Positions 25,961-34,565 are shown, counted from the first letter of the stretch. The stretch: 64,000 nt of DNA from an uncultured Albidovulum sp. (GCA_913064775.1 CAJYAD010000005.1:121248-185247); one strand, 5' to 3'. The notes: generated by a model not told the origin, from the sequence alone. Made by a program: numbers and translations.

Positions 25961-26377
25961 TCATTCAAGCGGGCCGCGGCGGGTTTGGTCAAGCGCCCGG
26001 CGATCTTTCTTGGTGGGGCGCGGGCCGCCGCGCGGCGGCGCACCCGGACCCTGCGGCGCGGCGGGCGGCGACAGATCCTCATACAGCGTCTGAGCCTCGG
26101 GCGCCGGACCACGCCGGGTGCCCAGTGCCAGCAGGCGCACCACCCGCGCCCGGTCGCCCACGGTGAAGGTCAGCACGTCACCCGCCCCGACCGCCTGCGC
26201 CGGCTTCGACACGTGGCGGGAATTCAGCCGCACATGGCCGCCCGAGACCTGCTTGGCCGCAAGGCTGCGGGTCTTGAAGAACCGCGCCTGCCACAGCCAT
26301 TTGTCCAGCCGCATGGTGGCACGGGGGCCATCGGAGGCGGCTGGAGGCTTGGGCAGAGGCGGCAGCGCGGGCGCCAA
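25961..26377 (-). CDS. S4-domain RNA-binding protein (Hsp15-like)
   Basis: Ribosome-associated heat-shock protein of the HslR type, which in E. coli binds free 50S subunits carrying nascent chains. The S4 core is MRLDKWLWQARFFKTRSLAA followed by KQVSGGHVRLN and AGDVLTFTVGDRARVVRLLA. The reading shown starts at a TTG three bases after the helicase stop and gives 138 residues. An alternative ATG at 26314 (MRLDKW) gives 117 but lacks a visible ribosome-binding site. The C-terminus is Pro/Gly/Arg-rich. Confidence 0.85.
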   Translation of the reverse strand: MAPALPPLPKPPAASDGPRATMRLDKWLWQARFFKTRSLAAKQVSGGHVRLNSRHVSKPAQAVGAGDVLTFTVGDRARVVRLLALGTRRGPAPEAQTLYEDLSPPAAPQGPGAPPRGGPRPTKKDRRALDQTRRGPLE

Positions 26378-26380
26378 GGG

Positions 26381-29300
26381 CTACAGCTTGTCCTTCAGCC
26401 CCGACAGCGCGGCGGCGAAGGGATTGTCGGGGTCGATCTTCTTCTCGCGCCTGGGCGGGCGGGCCTCAAAACTGCGGGCCTTGTTCTCGTCCGGTCTGGG
26501 CGGCTTGCCACCCTTGCCCCGAGGCCCCTTCGGCCCGGGCTTGCCGCCCTTGCCGCGCGGGCGATCGCCCCGGCCCTCTCCCCGGCCCTCGGCATCGCGG
26601 CGGCCCTGGGCACCCTGCCCCTGACCGTCACGGGCCTGTCCGTCGCGGGCTTGACCGTCGCGACCTTGGCCCTCACGCGCCTGCCCATCACGGGCGTCGC
26701 CACGCCGGCCACCGGGGCGCTGACCGCGCGGACGCGGCGCCCAGGTGAAGGTGTAGAACATCTCCATCTCGGCCGGCTCTACGGTGGTCTCGGGCGCCTC
26801 GACGCTGGCCTCGGTCGCCTCTGCAGTCGCCTCGGCGGTCAGCGGCCCGGGCAGATCCGGCTCTGGCGTCGCGGGGCTTTCGGACGGCAGATCGGCGGGA
26901 ACCTCTTCGGGGCGCTCGATCGGGCTTTCCGGCGGCAGATCGACGGGGGCCTCTTGCGGGGCCTCCGGCACGCCCTCGGGCGGCAAATCGGCGGGCGGCA
27001 GATCGGCGGGCGTCTCACCCGGAACTTCCTGCGGCGCGTCGGCGGGGGTTTCCTCGGGCTGCGGCACACCTTCGGGCGGCAGGTCGTTCGGCGCCTCTTG
27101 CGGCGCGGTCGGGGCCTCTTGCGGCGCAGGCGGGGTGGCGGGATCGGCCGCCTTGACCTTGGCGCGCTCACCCTTCTCGGCACGGTAGCCGAGGCCGCTC
27201 ATCAGGTCGGCGAATTGTTCGAGCGTCATGCCGGTGATCGACAGCATGTCGGGCGTGGCCTCGAACCCCGCGCGGCTGTCGCGGGCACGCAGAAGGTCGG
27301 CCAGACGTTCCAGCATGTCGATGCGGATCGCCCGCGATCCGGCCGGGTGATAGCCCGACTGGGTGTAGTCCGAGCGCGGCACTTCGGCCAGCACGGGGAT
27401 CGTCACCAGACCCGGCGGCGGGCTTTCGGGAAAGCTCTCGATGCCCGCGAACAGCGAAGCCAGCACCAGCCGCAGCCGCGTCGGCGCAGGTTTCAAGAGC
27501 GCCGGCAGGAACACCGTGTACTGGCCGAAGCGAACGCCATGGCGGCGCAGCATGCCGCGCGCCTCCTGATCGAGCGCCTTGATGTCGGCAGCGATCTCGG
27601 CGCGCGGGATCACCCCCAGGGCCTCGACCATCTGGAAGGCCACGCCGCGCGCCAGGCCCGACAGCGTCTCGTCGCGCTTCAGCGCCAACAGCGGCTCAAA
27701 CAGCGCGGCCACCTTGCGGTCGATGAAATGCTGCAACCGGCGCTGCACCTTCTGGGCCACCTCGGCGCCGGCTTCCTCGTCGACGAAGGCCACCGCCTGA
27801 GCCGCCATCACGTCGGGCCCGGCGGCCAGCTTGCCGACCGCCGTATTGCCCCACATCAGCCCGCCCTGTTCGGTAAAGTCGAACTCGGTATCGGCGCTGT
27901 TGTAGAAGCGGTCGGCGCGCAAATGGAATTCCGGCGCCAGCGCCTGCAGCGCGGCCTGGGAAAGGGTCTTGGCCTCTTCCCCGGTCGCCTTCTCGTCCCG
28001 GCGAAAGCGGAACCCCTCGATCCGGCCGATATATTCGCCTTCGACCGTTACCTCGCCCTTGTCGTTCACCTCGGCCACGAGGGTCTCCTTCTGCTTCAGC
28101 CGGCGCAAAAGCACGGATGTGCGCCGGTCGACAAATCTTTGGGTCAGCGCGCCGTGCAGCGCATCCGACAGGCGGTCTTCTACAGCGCGCGTCTCGCCGC
28201 GCCAATGGCTTTCGTCATCGATCCAGCCAGAGCGTTGCGCGACATAGGTCCAGGTGCGGATAAACGCCAGCCGTTTCGACAGCGTGTCGATGTCGCCAGC
28301 GGTCCGGTCGATCTGCGCCACCCGCCGCGCCAGCCAGTCGGTGGGGATGCGCCCACCATCATGCACGAAGCTGTGGATCCGCGCCAGAAGGGCCGCATGT
28401 TCCCCCGGCGAGATGCCGCGAAAATCGGGAATTCGGCAAATGTCCCACAGCTGCGTCACGTCGGGGGCGCCGCGAACCCGGTCGCGCACCTCCTCCATCG
28501 CAGTCAGCGCCTTGAGCGCGCGCAGATCGTCGGACTCGCGCACCCGCGTCAGCCATTCGTCCGAGGTGAAGCTCTCAAGCGAGGCGATCAGCCGGTCGGG
28601 GCTGCCGAAATCGAGCCCCCCGTTGCGCCAGTGCAGCTTGCGTACCGGGGCGAATTGGTGGTTCTCGACCGCCTCGATCACCTCGGCATCCAGCGGCCGC
28701 GCCTCGCCGGTGACACCGAAGGTGCCGGGCTGCATGTAGCGCCCGGCGCGGCCGGCGATCTGGGCGATCTCGGGGACATGCAGCGGGCGCATCCGGTGGC
28801 CATCAAACTTCGACAGCGCCGAAAAGGCGATGTGGCGGACATCGAGGTTCAGCCCCATCCCGATCGCATCGGTGGCGACCAGATAATCGACATCGCCATT
28901 TTGGTAGATATCGACCTGAGCGTTGCGGGTGCGCGGGCTGAGCGCCCCCATCACCACCGCGCAGCCGCCCTTCTGGCGCCGGATAAGTTCCGCGATCGCA
29001 TAGACATTTTCAACCGAAAACCCGACGATCGCTGCCCTCGTCGGCATCCGGCTTATCTTTTTCGAACCTGAATAGGTCAGCTCCGAGAATCTCTCTCGGG
29101 CGACGAACTGCACCCCCGGCACCAGCGCCGCGATCGCCGGGCGCATCGTGTCGGCGCCCAGAAACAGGGTCTCGTGCAGGCCCCGCGCGCCCAGCAGCCG
29201 CTCGGTGAAGACATGGCCGCGGTCGGGGTCGGCGCACAGCTGGATCTCGTCGATGGCGACGAAATCGGCGCCAATGGCCATCGGCATGGCCTCGACCGTG

Positions 29301-29533
29301 CAGACCCAATACTGGGTGCGGTCGGGCACGATCCGCTCTTCGCCGGTGACCAGCGCCACCACCGAGGGGCCGCGCAGCGCCACGATCCGGTCATAGACCT
29401 CGCGCGCCAGAAGGCGCAGCGGCAGGCCGATGACGCCGGTGCGATAGGCCAGCATCCGCTCGATCGCATAATGGGTCTTGCCGGTGTTCGTCGGCCCAAG
29501 GACCGCCGTCACCCTGCCCGGGCGCTGCAACAT
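26381..29533 (-). CDS. SUV3-like DExH RNA helicase with long disordered tail
   Basis: Homologous to mitochondrial SUV3 helicase, likely acting in RNA turnover. The 1050-residue product has Walker A LGPTNTGKTHYA (12-23), DEIQ motif II (FVAIDEIQLC), motif III-like TETRM region, and ATDAIGMGLNLDV and QIAGRAGRY (motifs V-VI). Residues beyond about 790 are low complexity: Pro/Glu-rich repeats of PADLPPE/PQEAP type (DNA 26830-27130), then RDGQARDGQ repeats and basic Gly/Arg/Lys blocks (26500-26720) that resemble RNA-binding tails. Helicases of this type in alphaproteobacteria often carry such extensions. The opposite strand is also open for over 3 kb, which I treat as an artefact. Confidence 0.9.
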   Translation of the reverse strand: MLQRPGRVTAVLGPTNTGKTHYAIERMLAYRTGVIGLPLRLLAREVYDRIVALRGPSVVALVTGEERIVPDRTQYWVCTVEAMPMAIGADFVAIDEIQLCADPDRGHVFTERLLGARGLHETLFLGADTMRPAIAALVPGVQFVARERFSELTYSGSKKISRMPTRAAIVGFSVENVYAIAELIRRQKGGCAVVMGALSPRTRNAQVDIYQNGDVDYLVATDAIGMGLNLDVRHIAFSALSKFDGHRMRPLHVPEIAQIAGRAGRYMQPGTFGVTGEARPLDAEVIEAVENHQFAPVRKLHWRNGGLDFGSPDRLIASLESFTSDEWLTRVRESDDLRALKALTAMEEVRDRVRGAPDVTQLWDICRIPDFRGISPGEHAALLARIHSFVHDGGRIPTDWLARRVAQIDRTAGDIDTLSKRLAFIRTWTYVAQRSGWIDDESHWRGETRAVEDRLSDALHGALTQRFVDRRTSVLLRRLKQKETLVAEVNDKGEVTVEGEYIGRIEGFRFRRDEKATGEEAKTLSQAALQALAPEFHLRADRFYNSADTEFDFTEQGGLMWGNTAVGKLAAGPDVMAAQAVAFVDEEAGAEVAQKVQRRLQHFIDRKVAALFEPLLALKRDETLSGLARGVAFQMVEALGVIPRAEIAADIKALDQEARGMLRRHGVRFGQYTVFLPALLKPAPTRLRLVLASLFAGIESFPESPPPGLVTIPVLAEVPRSDYTQSGYHPAGSRAIRIDMLERLADLLRARDSRAGFEATPDMLSITGMTLEQFADLMSGLGYRAEKGERAKVKAADPATPPAPQEAPTAPQEAPNDLPPEGVPQPEETPADAPQEVPGETPADLPPADLPPEGVPEAPQEAPVDLPPESPIERPEEVPADLPSESPATPEPDLPGPLTAEATAEATEASVEAPETTVEPAEMEMFYTFTWAPRPRGQRPGGRRGDARDGQAREGQGRDGQARDGQARDGQGQGAQGRRDAEGRGEGRGDRPRGKGGKPGPKGPRGKGGKPPRPDENKARSFEARPPRREKKIDPDNPFAAALSGLKDKL

Positions 29534-29542
29534 GGGATTGCC

Positions 29543-30127
29543 TTAGATTTCCTCGCCCTCGGCCTTCCTGGTCAGCCGAGCGATGGCCTTGTTCACCGAC
29601 GGCTGATGCGGGTCGATCGCCGCCGAGGCCTTGTAGGCCGCCAGCGCCGGCTTGTCGAATCCGCTGTCTTCCAGAATCATCCCCAGCCCCGCCAGCGCGC
29701 CGAACTGATGCGGGTTGAGCTGCAGCGCATGGCCCAGATCGGCCAGCGCCGGGCCGAACAGTCCCGCCTCATAATAGGCCATGGCGCGCATGTTGTAGCC
29801 TTCGGCGAAATCCGGCGCATGGTCGATCAGCGCGGTCAGATGGTCGATCGCGGCATCGGTATTGTCGTGTTCCAGCGCCTTGCGCCCGCGTTCCAGCAGC
29901 AGATCCATCGACGAAGAGCCTGAGGACGACCATTCGCGCAGGATGTCGGCCTGCGCCTTGCGCCAGATGCTGGGATCGTTGGACTTCAATTCCTGCAGCA
30001 GGCTGGGAATGTCGGGCCGGGCCATTTCGGCGGTGCCGGCGGTCTGGGCCACGGCCGGGCAGGCAAAAGCCATCGCCAGAATGCCTGCCGCAAGGATATG
30101 GTTGAGATATCTGCCGCGAGTTCCCAT
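29543..30127 (-). CDS. Periplasmic TPR-repeat protein
   Basis: A 194-residue exported protein with a signal peptide (MGTRGRYLNHILAAGILAMA, cleavage after AVAQ) and about three tetratricopeptide repeats from residue 85 on (DNTDAAIDHLTALIDHAPDF, GYNMRAMAYYEAGLFGPALA, FGALAGLGMILEDSGFDKPA). TPRs mediate protein contacts; no partner can be named. ATG 30127 is chosen because the signal peptide begins there; the frame is open much further upstream, but that part is antisense to the next gene. Ten bases separate its stop from the helicase start, so the two may be cotranscribed. Confidence 0.85.
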   Translation of the reverse strand: MGTRGRYLNHILAAGILAMAFACPAVAQTAGTAEMARPDIPSLLQELKSNDPSIWRKAQADILREWSSSGSSSMDLLLERGRKALEHDNTDAAIDHLTALIDHAPDFAEGYNMRAMAYYEAGLFGPALADLGHALQLNPHQFGALAGLGMILEDSGFDKPALAAYKASAAIDPHQPSVNKAIARLTRKAEGEEI

Positions 30128-30197
30128 AACGGGACAGAGTGTAGCCCAGACGCCGGGAAAAGCCAGTGGCCCCGGCGCCACAACCGGAGGAATAAGA

Positions 30198-30485
30198 ATG
30201 AGCGACGTGATCGACGGGGCCGTGGCCGCCCTGCAAAGCAAATTGTCCGGCGGCTTTGACGGCAGCGCGAAGTTCGTGATCACCGGCGAGGGCGCGCTGA
30301 TGATTGACGGCGCCGGCGTACGCGCGGGCGACGAAGAGGCCGACGTGACGCTGACCGCCGACGCCGACACCTTCAAGGCGATCCTCGACGGAGAGCTGAA
30401 CCCGACCGCGGCCTTCATGGGCGGCCGGCTGAGCGTCGACGGCAACATGGGGCTGGCGATGCAGCTGGGCTCGGCCCTGGCCTAG
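30198..30485 (+). CDS. SCP2 sterol-binding domain protein
   Basis: A stand-alone SCP2 domain of 95 residues (MSDVIDGAVAALQSKLSGGF, then AKFVITGEGALMIDG, LTADADTFKAILDGELNPTA and AAFMGGRLSVDGNMGLAMQL), the fold of eukaryotic sterol carrier protein 2. It probably binds lipid or acyl chains in the cytoplasm. The ATG at 30198 follows GGAGG at 30186. Three bases separate its stop from the lysophospholipase-like gene, suggesting a two-gene lipid-related operon. Confidence 0.92.
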   Translation: MSDVIDGAVAALQSKLSGGFDGSAKFVITGEGALMIDGAGVRAGDEEADVTLTADADTFKAILDGELNPTAAFMGGRLSVDGNMGLAMQLGSALA

Positions 30486-30488
30486 GCC

Positions 30489-31436
30489 ATGGATGCCGCC
30501 GCGCTTTCCCCCGCGCCGTTTCACGCGGATGTCGCGGGTGCGCCCGCGCCCGATCATTGCCTGTGGCTGACCGCCGACGACGGCGTGCGGCTGCGGGCGG
30601 GCTATTGGACGGCGGGGGCGCGGGGCACGGTGCTGCTGTTTCCCGGCCGCAGCGAATATGTCGAGAAATACGCCGGCGCCGCGGCCGATCTGGCGGCGCG
30701 CGGCTATGCCACGGTGGTGATCGACTGGCGCGGTCAGGGGCTCGCCGACCGCCTGCTGCCCGATCGCGAGACTGGCCATGTCGGGCGCTTCCTCGACTAT
30801 CAGCGCGATCTGCGCGCGGTGCTCGGCAGCCTGCCCGGCCTTGGGCTTGCCGGGCCGCTCTATCTGCTGGCGCATTCGATGGGCGGCGCGATCGGGCTGC
30901 GGTCGCTGCATCAGGGGCTGGAGGTGCGCGCGGCGCTGTTCTCGGCGCCAATGTGGGGCATCGCCATGCCGCGCACGATGCGGCCCCTGGCCTGGACCCT
31001 GTCCTACGCGCTGCGCAACATTGGCCTCGGCGCGCGCTATACCCCCGGCGGCGGGCCCGCCACCTATGTGCTGGACGCACCCTTCGAGGACAACCAGCTG
31101 ACCACCGACCCCGAGATGTATGCGCTGATGCAGACCCAGATGCGCGCCCATCCCGAACTGGCATTGGGCAGTCCCAGCATGCATTGGCTGAACGAGGCGC
31201 TGCGCGAATGCCGCCAGCTGCGCCACCTTCAGCCCCCGACGCTGACGATGCAGACCTTTCTGGGCGGCAACGAGCGCATCGTTTCGGTCCCCGCGATCGA
31301 GGCGCTGGCGGCGCGCTGGCCCGGCGGGCGGCTGGAACGGGTGCCCGGCGCAGAGCACGAGATCATGATGGAAGGCCCCGAAACCCGCGCGCGGTTCTTC
31401 GACGCGGCGGCAGAGCTGTTCGGCGCGCAGACCTAG
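30489..31436 (+). CDS. pldB: Alpha/beta hydrolase, lysophospholipase L2-like
   Basis: Serine hydrolase of the PldB/monoacylglycerol lipase group. The 315 residues include the oxyanion segment LLFPGRSEYVEKY (49-61), DWRGQGLADR, nucleophile elbow AHSMGG (about 129-134), and late acid/His segments (VPGAEHEIMMEG). Genes of this type are placed beside SCP2-domain genes in related genomes as I recall. Substrate is inferred from family only; the symbol is tentative. Confidence 0.82.
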   Translation: MDAAALSPAPFHADVAGAPAPDHCLWLTADDGVRLRAGYWTAGARGTVLLFPGRSEYVEKYAGAAADLAARGYATVVIDWRGQGLADRLLPDRETGHVGRFLDYQRDLRAVLGSLPGLGLAGPLYLLAHSMGGAIGLRSLHQGLEVRAALFSAPMWGIAMPRTMRPLAWTLSYALRNIGLGARYTPGGGPATYVLDAPFEDNQLTTDPEMYALMQTQMRAHPELALGSPSMHWLNEALRECRQLRHLQPPTLTMQTFLGGNERIVSVPAIEALAARWPGGRLERVPGAEHEIMMEGPETRARFFDAAAELFGAQT

Positions 31437-31440
31437 GGGC

Positions 31441-31584
31441 CTAGGGGCGGGGCTGGCGGCGGGGGCGCTGCCCCGTCGCCAGTGTCGCTCGGAGTTGCGA
31501 TTGGTGCGCCATCGGTCCGAGCACCAATGGCGACGGCGCTTCCAACGGCGACCCCCCGGGATATTTCCGCCAGAAAGAAAGCGA
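31441..31584 (+). repeat. Composite structured intergenic repeat, copy 4
   Basis: Same three parts as after pyc. GC hairpin GGGGC-GCT-GCCCC (31462-31474). Middle block bounded by CCGTCGCCA (31473-31481) and TGGCGACGG (31528-31536), a perfect 9-bp outer stem. Inside it GCTCGGA (31487-31493) can pair with TCCGAGC (31516-31522), or ATTGGTGC (31500-31507) with GCACCAAT (31521-31528); the two inner pairings share bases and exclude each other. Tail CCCCCCGGGATATTTCCG ending CCAGAAAGAAAG. It lies right after the hydrolase gene on its coding strand. Confidence 0.65.
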
Positions 31585-31618
31585 AGGAACGTTCGCGCCC
31601 CGGCCTGCCATGTGCCCG

Positions 31619-32971
31619 TCAGACAGTGTCGAGATAGACCTCCAGCCGCTCTTCGGCGGTGAGTTCGGCCATGTAGTGCAGTTCCTGCCGCTTGGTTAGC
31701 ACGTAGTTGCGGATCAGTTCCGACGGGAAGATCCGGGCGACCGTTTCGGAGCTTTCGAAATCGTCGATCGCCTCCTGCCAGTCGGCAGGGATCTGCGGAA
31801 GGCCCTGGGCATAGGCGTTGCCGGTGATCGGCTCGGGCGGCTCGATCTTGTCCTCGATGCCGATCAGCGCGGCGCCCAGAATCGCGGCCAGCATGAGGTA
31901 GGGGTTCACGTCGCCGCCCGAGACCCGGTGCTCGATGCGCCGCGCCGCCGGGTTGCCGGCCGGGATGCGCAGCGCCGCGGTGCGGTTCTCATAGCCCCAG
32001 GCGATCGAGGTGGGGGCGTGCATCTCGGGCACCAGGCGCTCATAGCTGTTGGCATGGGGGGCGAAGATCAGCCCGCTTTCATGCATCGCCGCCAGACAGC
32101 CGCCGACCGCGTGGCGCAGGGTGTCCGAGCCTTTCGGGCCGCCATCGTCGAAGACATTCTCGCCCTCGGCGTCGAGCAGCGAGAAATGGGTGTGCAGCCC
32201 GTTGCCGGCGTATTCGGCATAGGGTTTCGCCATGAAGGAAGCGGCAAAACCGTGCCGCCGCGCCAACCCCTTGACCAGCATCTTGAAGAGCCACGCGTCA
32301 TCGGCGGCGCGCAGCGCGTCGGGGGTGTGGACCATGTTGATCTCAAACTGGCCCAGGCCGGTTTCCGAGATCGCGGTATCGGCGGGAATATCCATCGCCT
32401 CGGCCGCGTCGTAGAGGTCGGTGAAGAAGCTATCGAACGCGTCGAGCGCCCGGATCGACAGCGTCTCGGCCGCCTTCCTGCGCTTGCCCGAGCGCGGGCT
32501 GAGCGGCACCTGCAGCTTGCGCCCGCTGTCGTCGATCAGGAAGAATTCCAGCTCCGTCGCCACCACCGGGGTCAGGCCGTGGCGGCGAAAGCCGCGCAGC
32601 ACGCCCGCCAGCGCATGGCGCGGGTCGCCGTCATAGGGCTGGCCGTTCTCGCGATACATCCAGATCGGCAGCAAGGCGGTCGGCGCGTCCAGCCAGGGCA
32701 TCGGCACGAAGCCGCGTTCCGTCGGGCGCAGCACCCCGTCGGCATCGCCGCTGTCGAAGATCAGCGGGCTGTCGTCGATATCCTCGCCCCAGATGTCGAG
32801 GTTGAGCACCGACATCGGAAAGCGCGTGCCCTCGGCCACCACCTTGTCGGAGAAGCGGGCGGGGATGCGCTTGCCGCGCGCCTGACCGTTGAGGTCGGCG
32901 GCGGCCACGCGGATGGTGCGTACCTCGGGATGTTTGCGAAGCCAGTCTTTGGTCGAGATGTCAGGGGGCAT
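31619..32971 (-). CDS. Glutamine synthetase-family ligase (gamma-glutamylpolyamine synthetase-like)
   Basis: A 450-residue GS-fold ligase of the PuuA type, which joins glutamate to an amine such as putrescine using ATP. Visible motifs are VVATELEFFLID (metal-binding Glu), SETGLGQFEINM, GNGLHTHFSL, NSYERLVPEMHAPTSIAWG (ATP site) and NRTAALRIP, with RIEHRVSGGDVNPYLMLA near the end. No tyrosine adenylylation loop of GlnA is evident. The neighbouring minus-strand genes encode a PhnD-like protein and TerB. The amine substrate cannot be read from sequence. Confidence 0.9.
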   Translation of the reverse strand: MPPDISTKDWLRKHPEVRTIRVAAADLNGQARGKRIPARFSDKVVAEGTRFPMSVLNLDIWGEDIDDSPLIFDSGDADGVLRPTERGFVPMPWLDAPTALLPIWMYRENGQPYDGDPRHALAGVLRGFRRHGLTPVVATELEFFLIDDSGRKLQVPLSPRSGKRRKAAETLSIRALDAFDSFFTDLYDAAEAMDIPADTAISETGLGQFEINMVHTPDALRAADDAWLFKMLVKGLARRHGFAASFMAKPYAEYAGNGLHTHFSLLDAEGENVFDDGGPKGSDTLRHAVGGCLAAMHESGLIFAPHANSYERLVPEMHAPTSIAWGYENRTAALRIPAGNPAARRIEHRVSGGDVNPYLMLAAILGAALIGIEDKIEPPEPITGNAYAQGLPQIPADWQEAIDDFESSETVARIFPSELIRNYVLTKRQELHYMAELTAEERLEVYLDTV

Positions 32972-32983
32972 GGGATTCCTGTC

Positions 32984-33730
32984 TCAGGGTCCGGGCGGCG
33001 TGGGGATGGCAAGGTAAGCGGCGGCGGGGATCTGCAGCACACCCGCAAGGCCAAGGGTGTCGCGATCCTTGGGCGAAAGCGCCGCGACGGCCTCTGCCAC
33101 GGCGTCGAAACACGCGCCTGCATCGGCGTCGGGGGCGGCGATCAGCGCCAGACCCGGGGCGGGATCAGAGGCCCCGACGACGCGCAGGCTGCGGGCAAGC
33201 TCCGGCTCCCACCGCGCGATGCCGCGCCAAGTGATCCAGTCGAGCGCGGCGATGTCGGCGCGGCCCTCGGACAGCGCGCGGGCCGAGGCGCGATGGCCGC
33301 CGGTTTCAAGCGCGGGCGTGAAGCGAAAGCCCAGCCCGGCCGCGGTGATCTGCGCCGCGGCCCAGCCGGAATGGCTGTCGGGTTGGTTGTAGGCAAAGCG
33401 GCGGACGGCGAAATCGGCGATCTCGCCGGGTTCGTCCCGGCGGGTGATGAAAAGGCTGCGGTAATGGCCCGGCGGCGTGTCGGGCAGCGCGTAATCAAGC
33501 GTCGCGACCAGTGTCACCCGGTCATGCAGGCGGCTGCGAAACGGCAGCCCGCAGGTCTGGCCCAGCACCAGATCCGGCGCGGTCCAGCCTTGCCAGAGGT
33601 CCGCCGCCCGGTCCAGCGCGTCGGGGGCGCTCAGGCCGCGGCGGCGCAGACCGTCACGGGTGGCGGCCCACAGCGCATCATGGGCGGCGGCGTTTTCGGG
33701 ACGGTCGTACATCGGCAGGGCCGCGATCAT
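32984..33730 (-). CDS. PhnD-like substrate-binding-fold protein without signal peptide
   Basis: A 248-residue periplasmic-binding-protein-like protein (PhnD/SsuA/transferrin superfamily): TAPDLVLGQTCGLPF, FAYNQPDSHSGWAA (ligand loop) and GRADIAALDWITW are typical of phosphonate-binding PhnD. It starts MIAALPMYDRPEN and has no export signal, and no ABC permease or ATPase gene is adjacent. It overlaps the terB stop by four bases (ATGA), so the two are coupled, and precedes the GS-like gene by 12 bases. Role unknown; possibly a cytoplasmic sensor or ligand-binding protein. Confidence 0.82.
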   Translation of the reverse strand: MIAALPMYDRPENAAAHDALWAATRDGLRRRGLSAPDALDRAADLWQGWTAPDLVLGQTCGLPFRSRLHDRVTLVATLDYALPDTPPGHYRSLFITRRDEPGEIADFAVRRFAYNQPDSHSGWAAAQITAAGLGFRFTPALETGGHRASARALSEGRADIAALDWITWRGIARWEPELARSLRVVGASDPAPGLALIAAPDADAGACFDAVAEAVAALSPKDRDTLGLAGVLQIPAAAYLAIPTPPGP

Positions 33731-34179
33731 GTACGGCCCTCTGCCACCCGCATGCGCGCCATGTTGCTGTCGACATCGTTCACGCCCAGAAGGTTCGCGA
33801 CCAGACGCAGGACTGAATCCTCTTCTTCGTCGCGCACCCCGTCGGCCAGCACCACCGACCACAGCGCCTCTAGCACCTCGACGCGGTGGTCATAGGGCAC
33901 GGCGTCCTTCAGCGCGCGGGTGAAACGCACGGTATCGGGGGCCTGACGCTCCAGCTCCTCGGCGTCGCGGCGCAGCTTCGCGGCCTCGAAAGGAGACAGG
34001 CCGTGGCGCTTGGCCAGCACGCGGTCGATCAGGACGATCTCGGCCTCGGCGTAATCGCCGTCCGAGCGGGCCACCCGCACCAAAAGCGCGGCAAGGGCCA
34101 GCTTGGCATCCGGCTCGGGCAGCCGGGCGGGCGAAGGGGCCAGAAGGCCGCGGAGCAGATCATTGAACATCCGCGACAT
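33727..34179 (-). CDS. TerB-family protein
   Basis: A 150-residue all-helical protein of the TerB/DjlA-N superfamily: LALAALLVRVARSDGDYAEA (28-47), AEIVLIDRVLAKRHGL, DHRVEVLEALWSVVLADGVR and EEEDSVLRLVANLLGV contain the paired acidic, metal-binding-like DGDY and DGVRDEEE motifs. Related proteins are linked to tellurite resistance and membrane stress. It is first in a coupled terB/PhnD-like/GS-like run and only about 130 bases from the tRNA-Asp pair, beyond which trgAB lies. Confidence 0.88.
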   Translation of the reverse strand: MSRMFNDLLRGLLAPSPARLPEPDAKLALAALLVRVARSDGDYAEAEIVLIDRVLAKRHGLSPFEAAKLRRDAEELERQAPDTVRFTRALKDAVPYDHRVEVLEALWSVVLADGVRDEEEDSVLRLVANLLGVNDVDSNMARMRVAEGRT

Positions 34180-34305
34180 ATAGACCGGCCCGCGCGGGCG
34201 TGGAAGAGGGCATGGCAGTTGCGCACGCGCCTGTCATAAATGCGACGCATTGGCCAAAGGCAGCGGGGACCAGGGGATCGAGTTGACCGGAGGATCGGGA
34301 AGAAA

Positions 34306-34382
34306 TGGCGCGGTTGACGGGGCTCGAACCCGCGACCCCCGGCGTGACAGGCCGGTACTCTAACCGACTGAGCTACAACCGC
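34306..34382 (-). tRNA. tRNA-Asp (GTC), distal copy
   Basis: 77 bases including encoded CCA. Minus-strand acceptor stem GCGGTTG/CAACCGC, discriminator G, anticodon loop CTGTCAC (GTC), T-loop TTCGAGC. It differs from the other copy by one D-loop base (TCGG versus TTGG). No promoter of its own is visible; it probably shares the transcript of the upstream copy. Confidence 0.97.
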
Positions 34383-34426
34383 GCGCGGCCTTTGTGAAAG
34401 GCAAACGGCTTGGCGATCCGGGGCGG

Positions 34427-34503
34427 TGGCGCGGTTGACGGGGCTCGAACCCGCGACCCCCGGCGTGACAGGCCGGTACTCTAACCAACTGAGCTACAAC
34501 CGC
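34427..34503 (-). tRNA. tRNA-Asp (GTC), promoter-proximal copy
   Basis: 77 bases including CCA, same stems and GTC anticodon as the distal copy and 76 of 77 bases identical. The 44-base spacer between the copies contains GCCTTT-CAC-AAAGGC on the minus strand, a small hairpin likely used in processing. A consensus promoter lies 34 bases upstream. Confidence 0.97.
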
Positions 34504-34536
34504 GCGCCCCGCCCGGATCGTCCAAGCGTGAGCGCG

Positions 34537-34565
34537 GTATTACGCAGACCCGCGCGTGCCGTCAA
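34537..34565 (-). promoter_or_regulatory. Sigma-70-type promoter of the tRNA-Asp pair
   Basis: Minus strand: -35 TTGACG (34565-34560), exact 17-base spacer, -10 TAATAC (34542-34537). The predicted start is about 25 bases before the first tRNA. This is the best promoter match I found in the window. Confidence 0.75.

Noticed and set aside
25940..29071. Open plus-strand frame of over 1000 codons opposite the helicase gene
   Set aside because: The minus strand encodes a helicase with all motifs; long antisense frames are a known by-product of GC-biased third positions.
34306..34503. Tandem tRNA-Asp copies as attachment sites of an integrated element
   Set aside because: No integrase, no truncated third copy and no composition change on either side.
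34426..34510. Coding start reading across a tRNA-Asp gene (LTGLEPATPGVTGRYSNQLS)
   Set aside because: This peptide is the usual false translation of a reverse-strand tRNA; cloverleaf, anticodon and CCA are intact.
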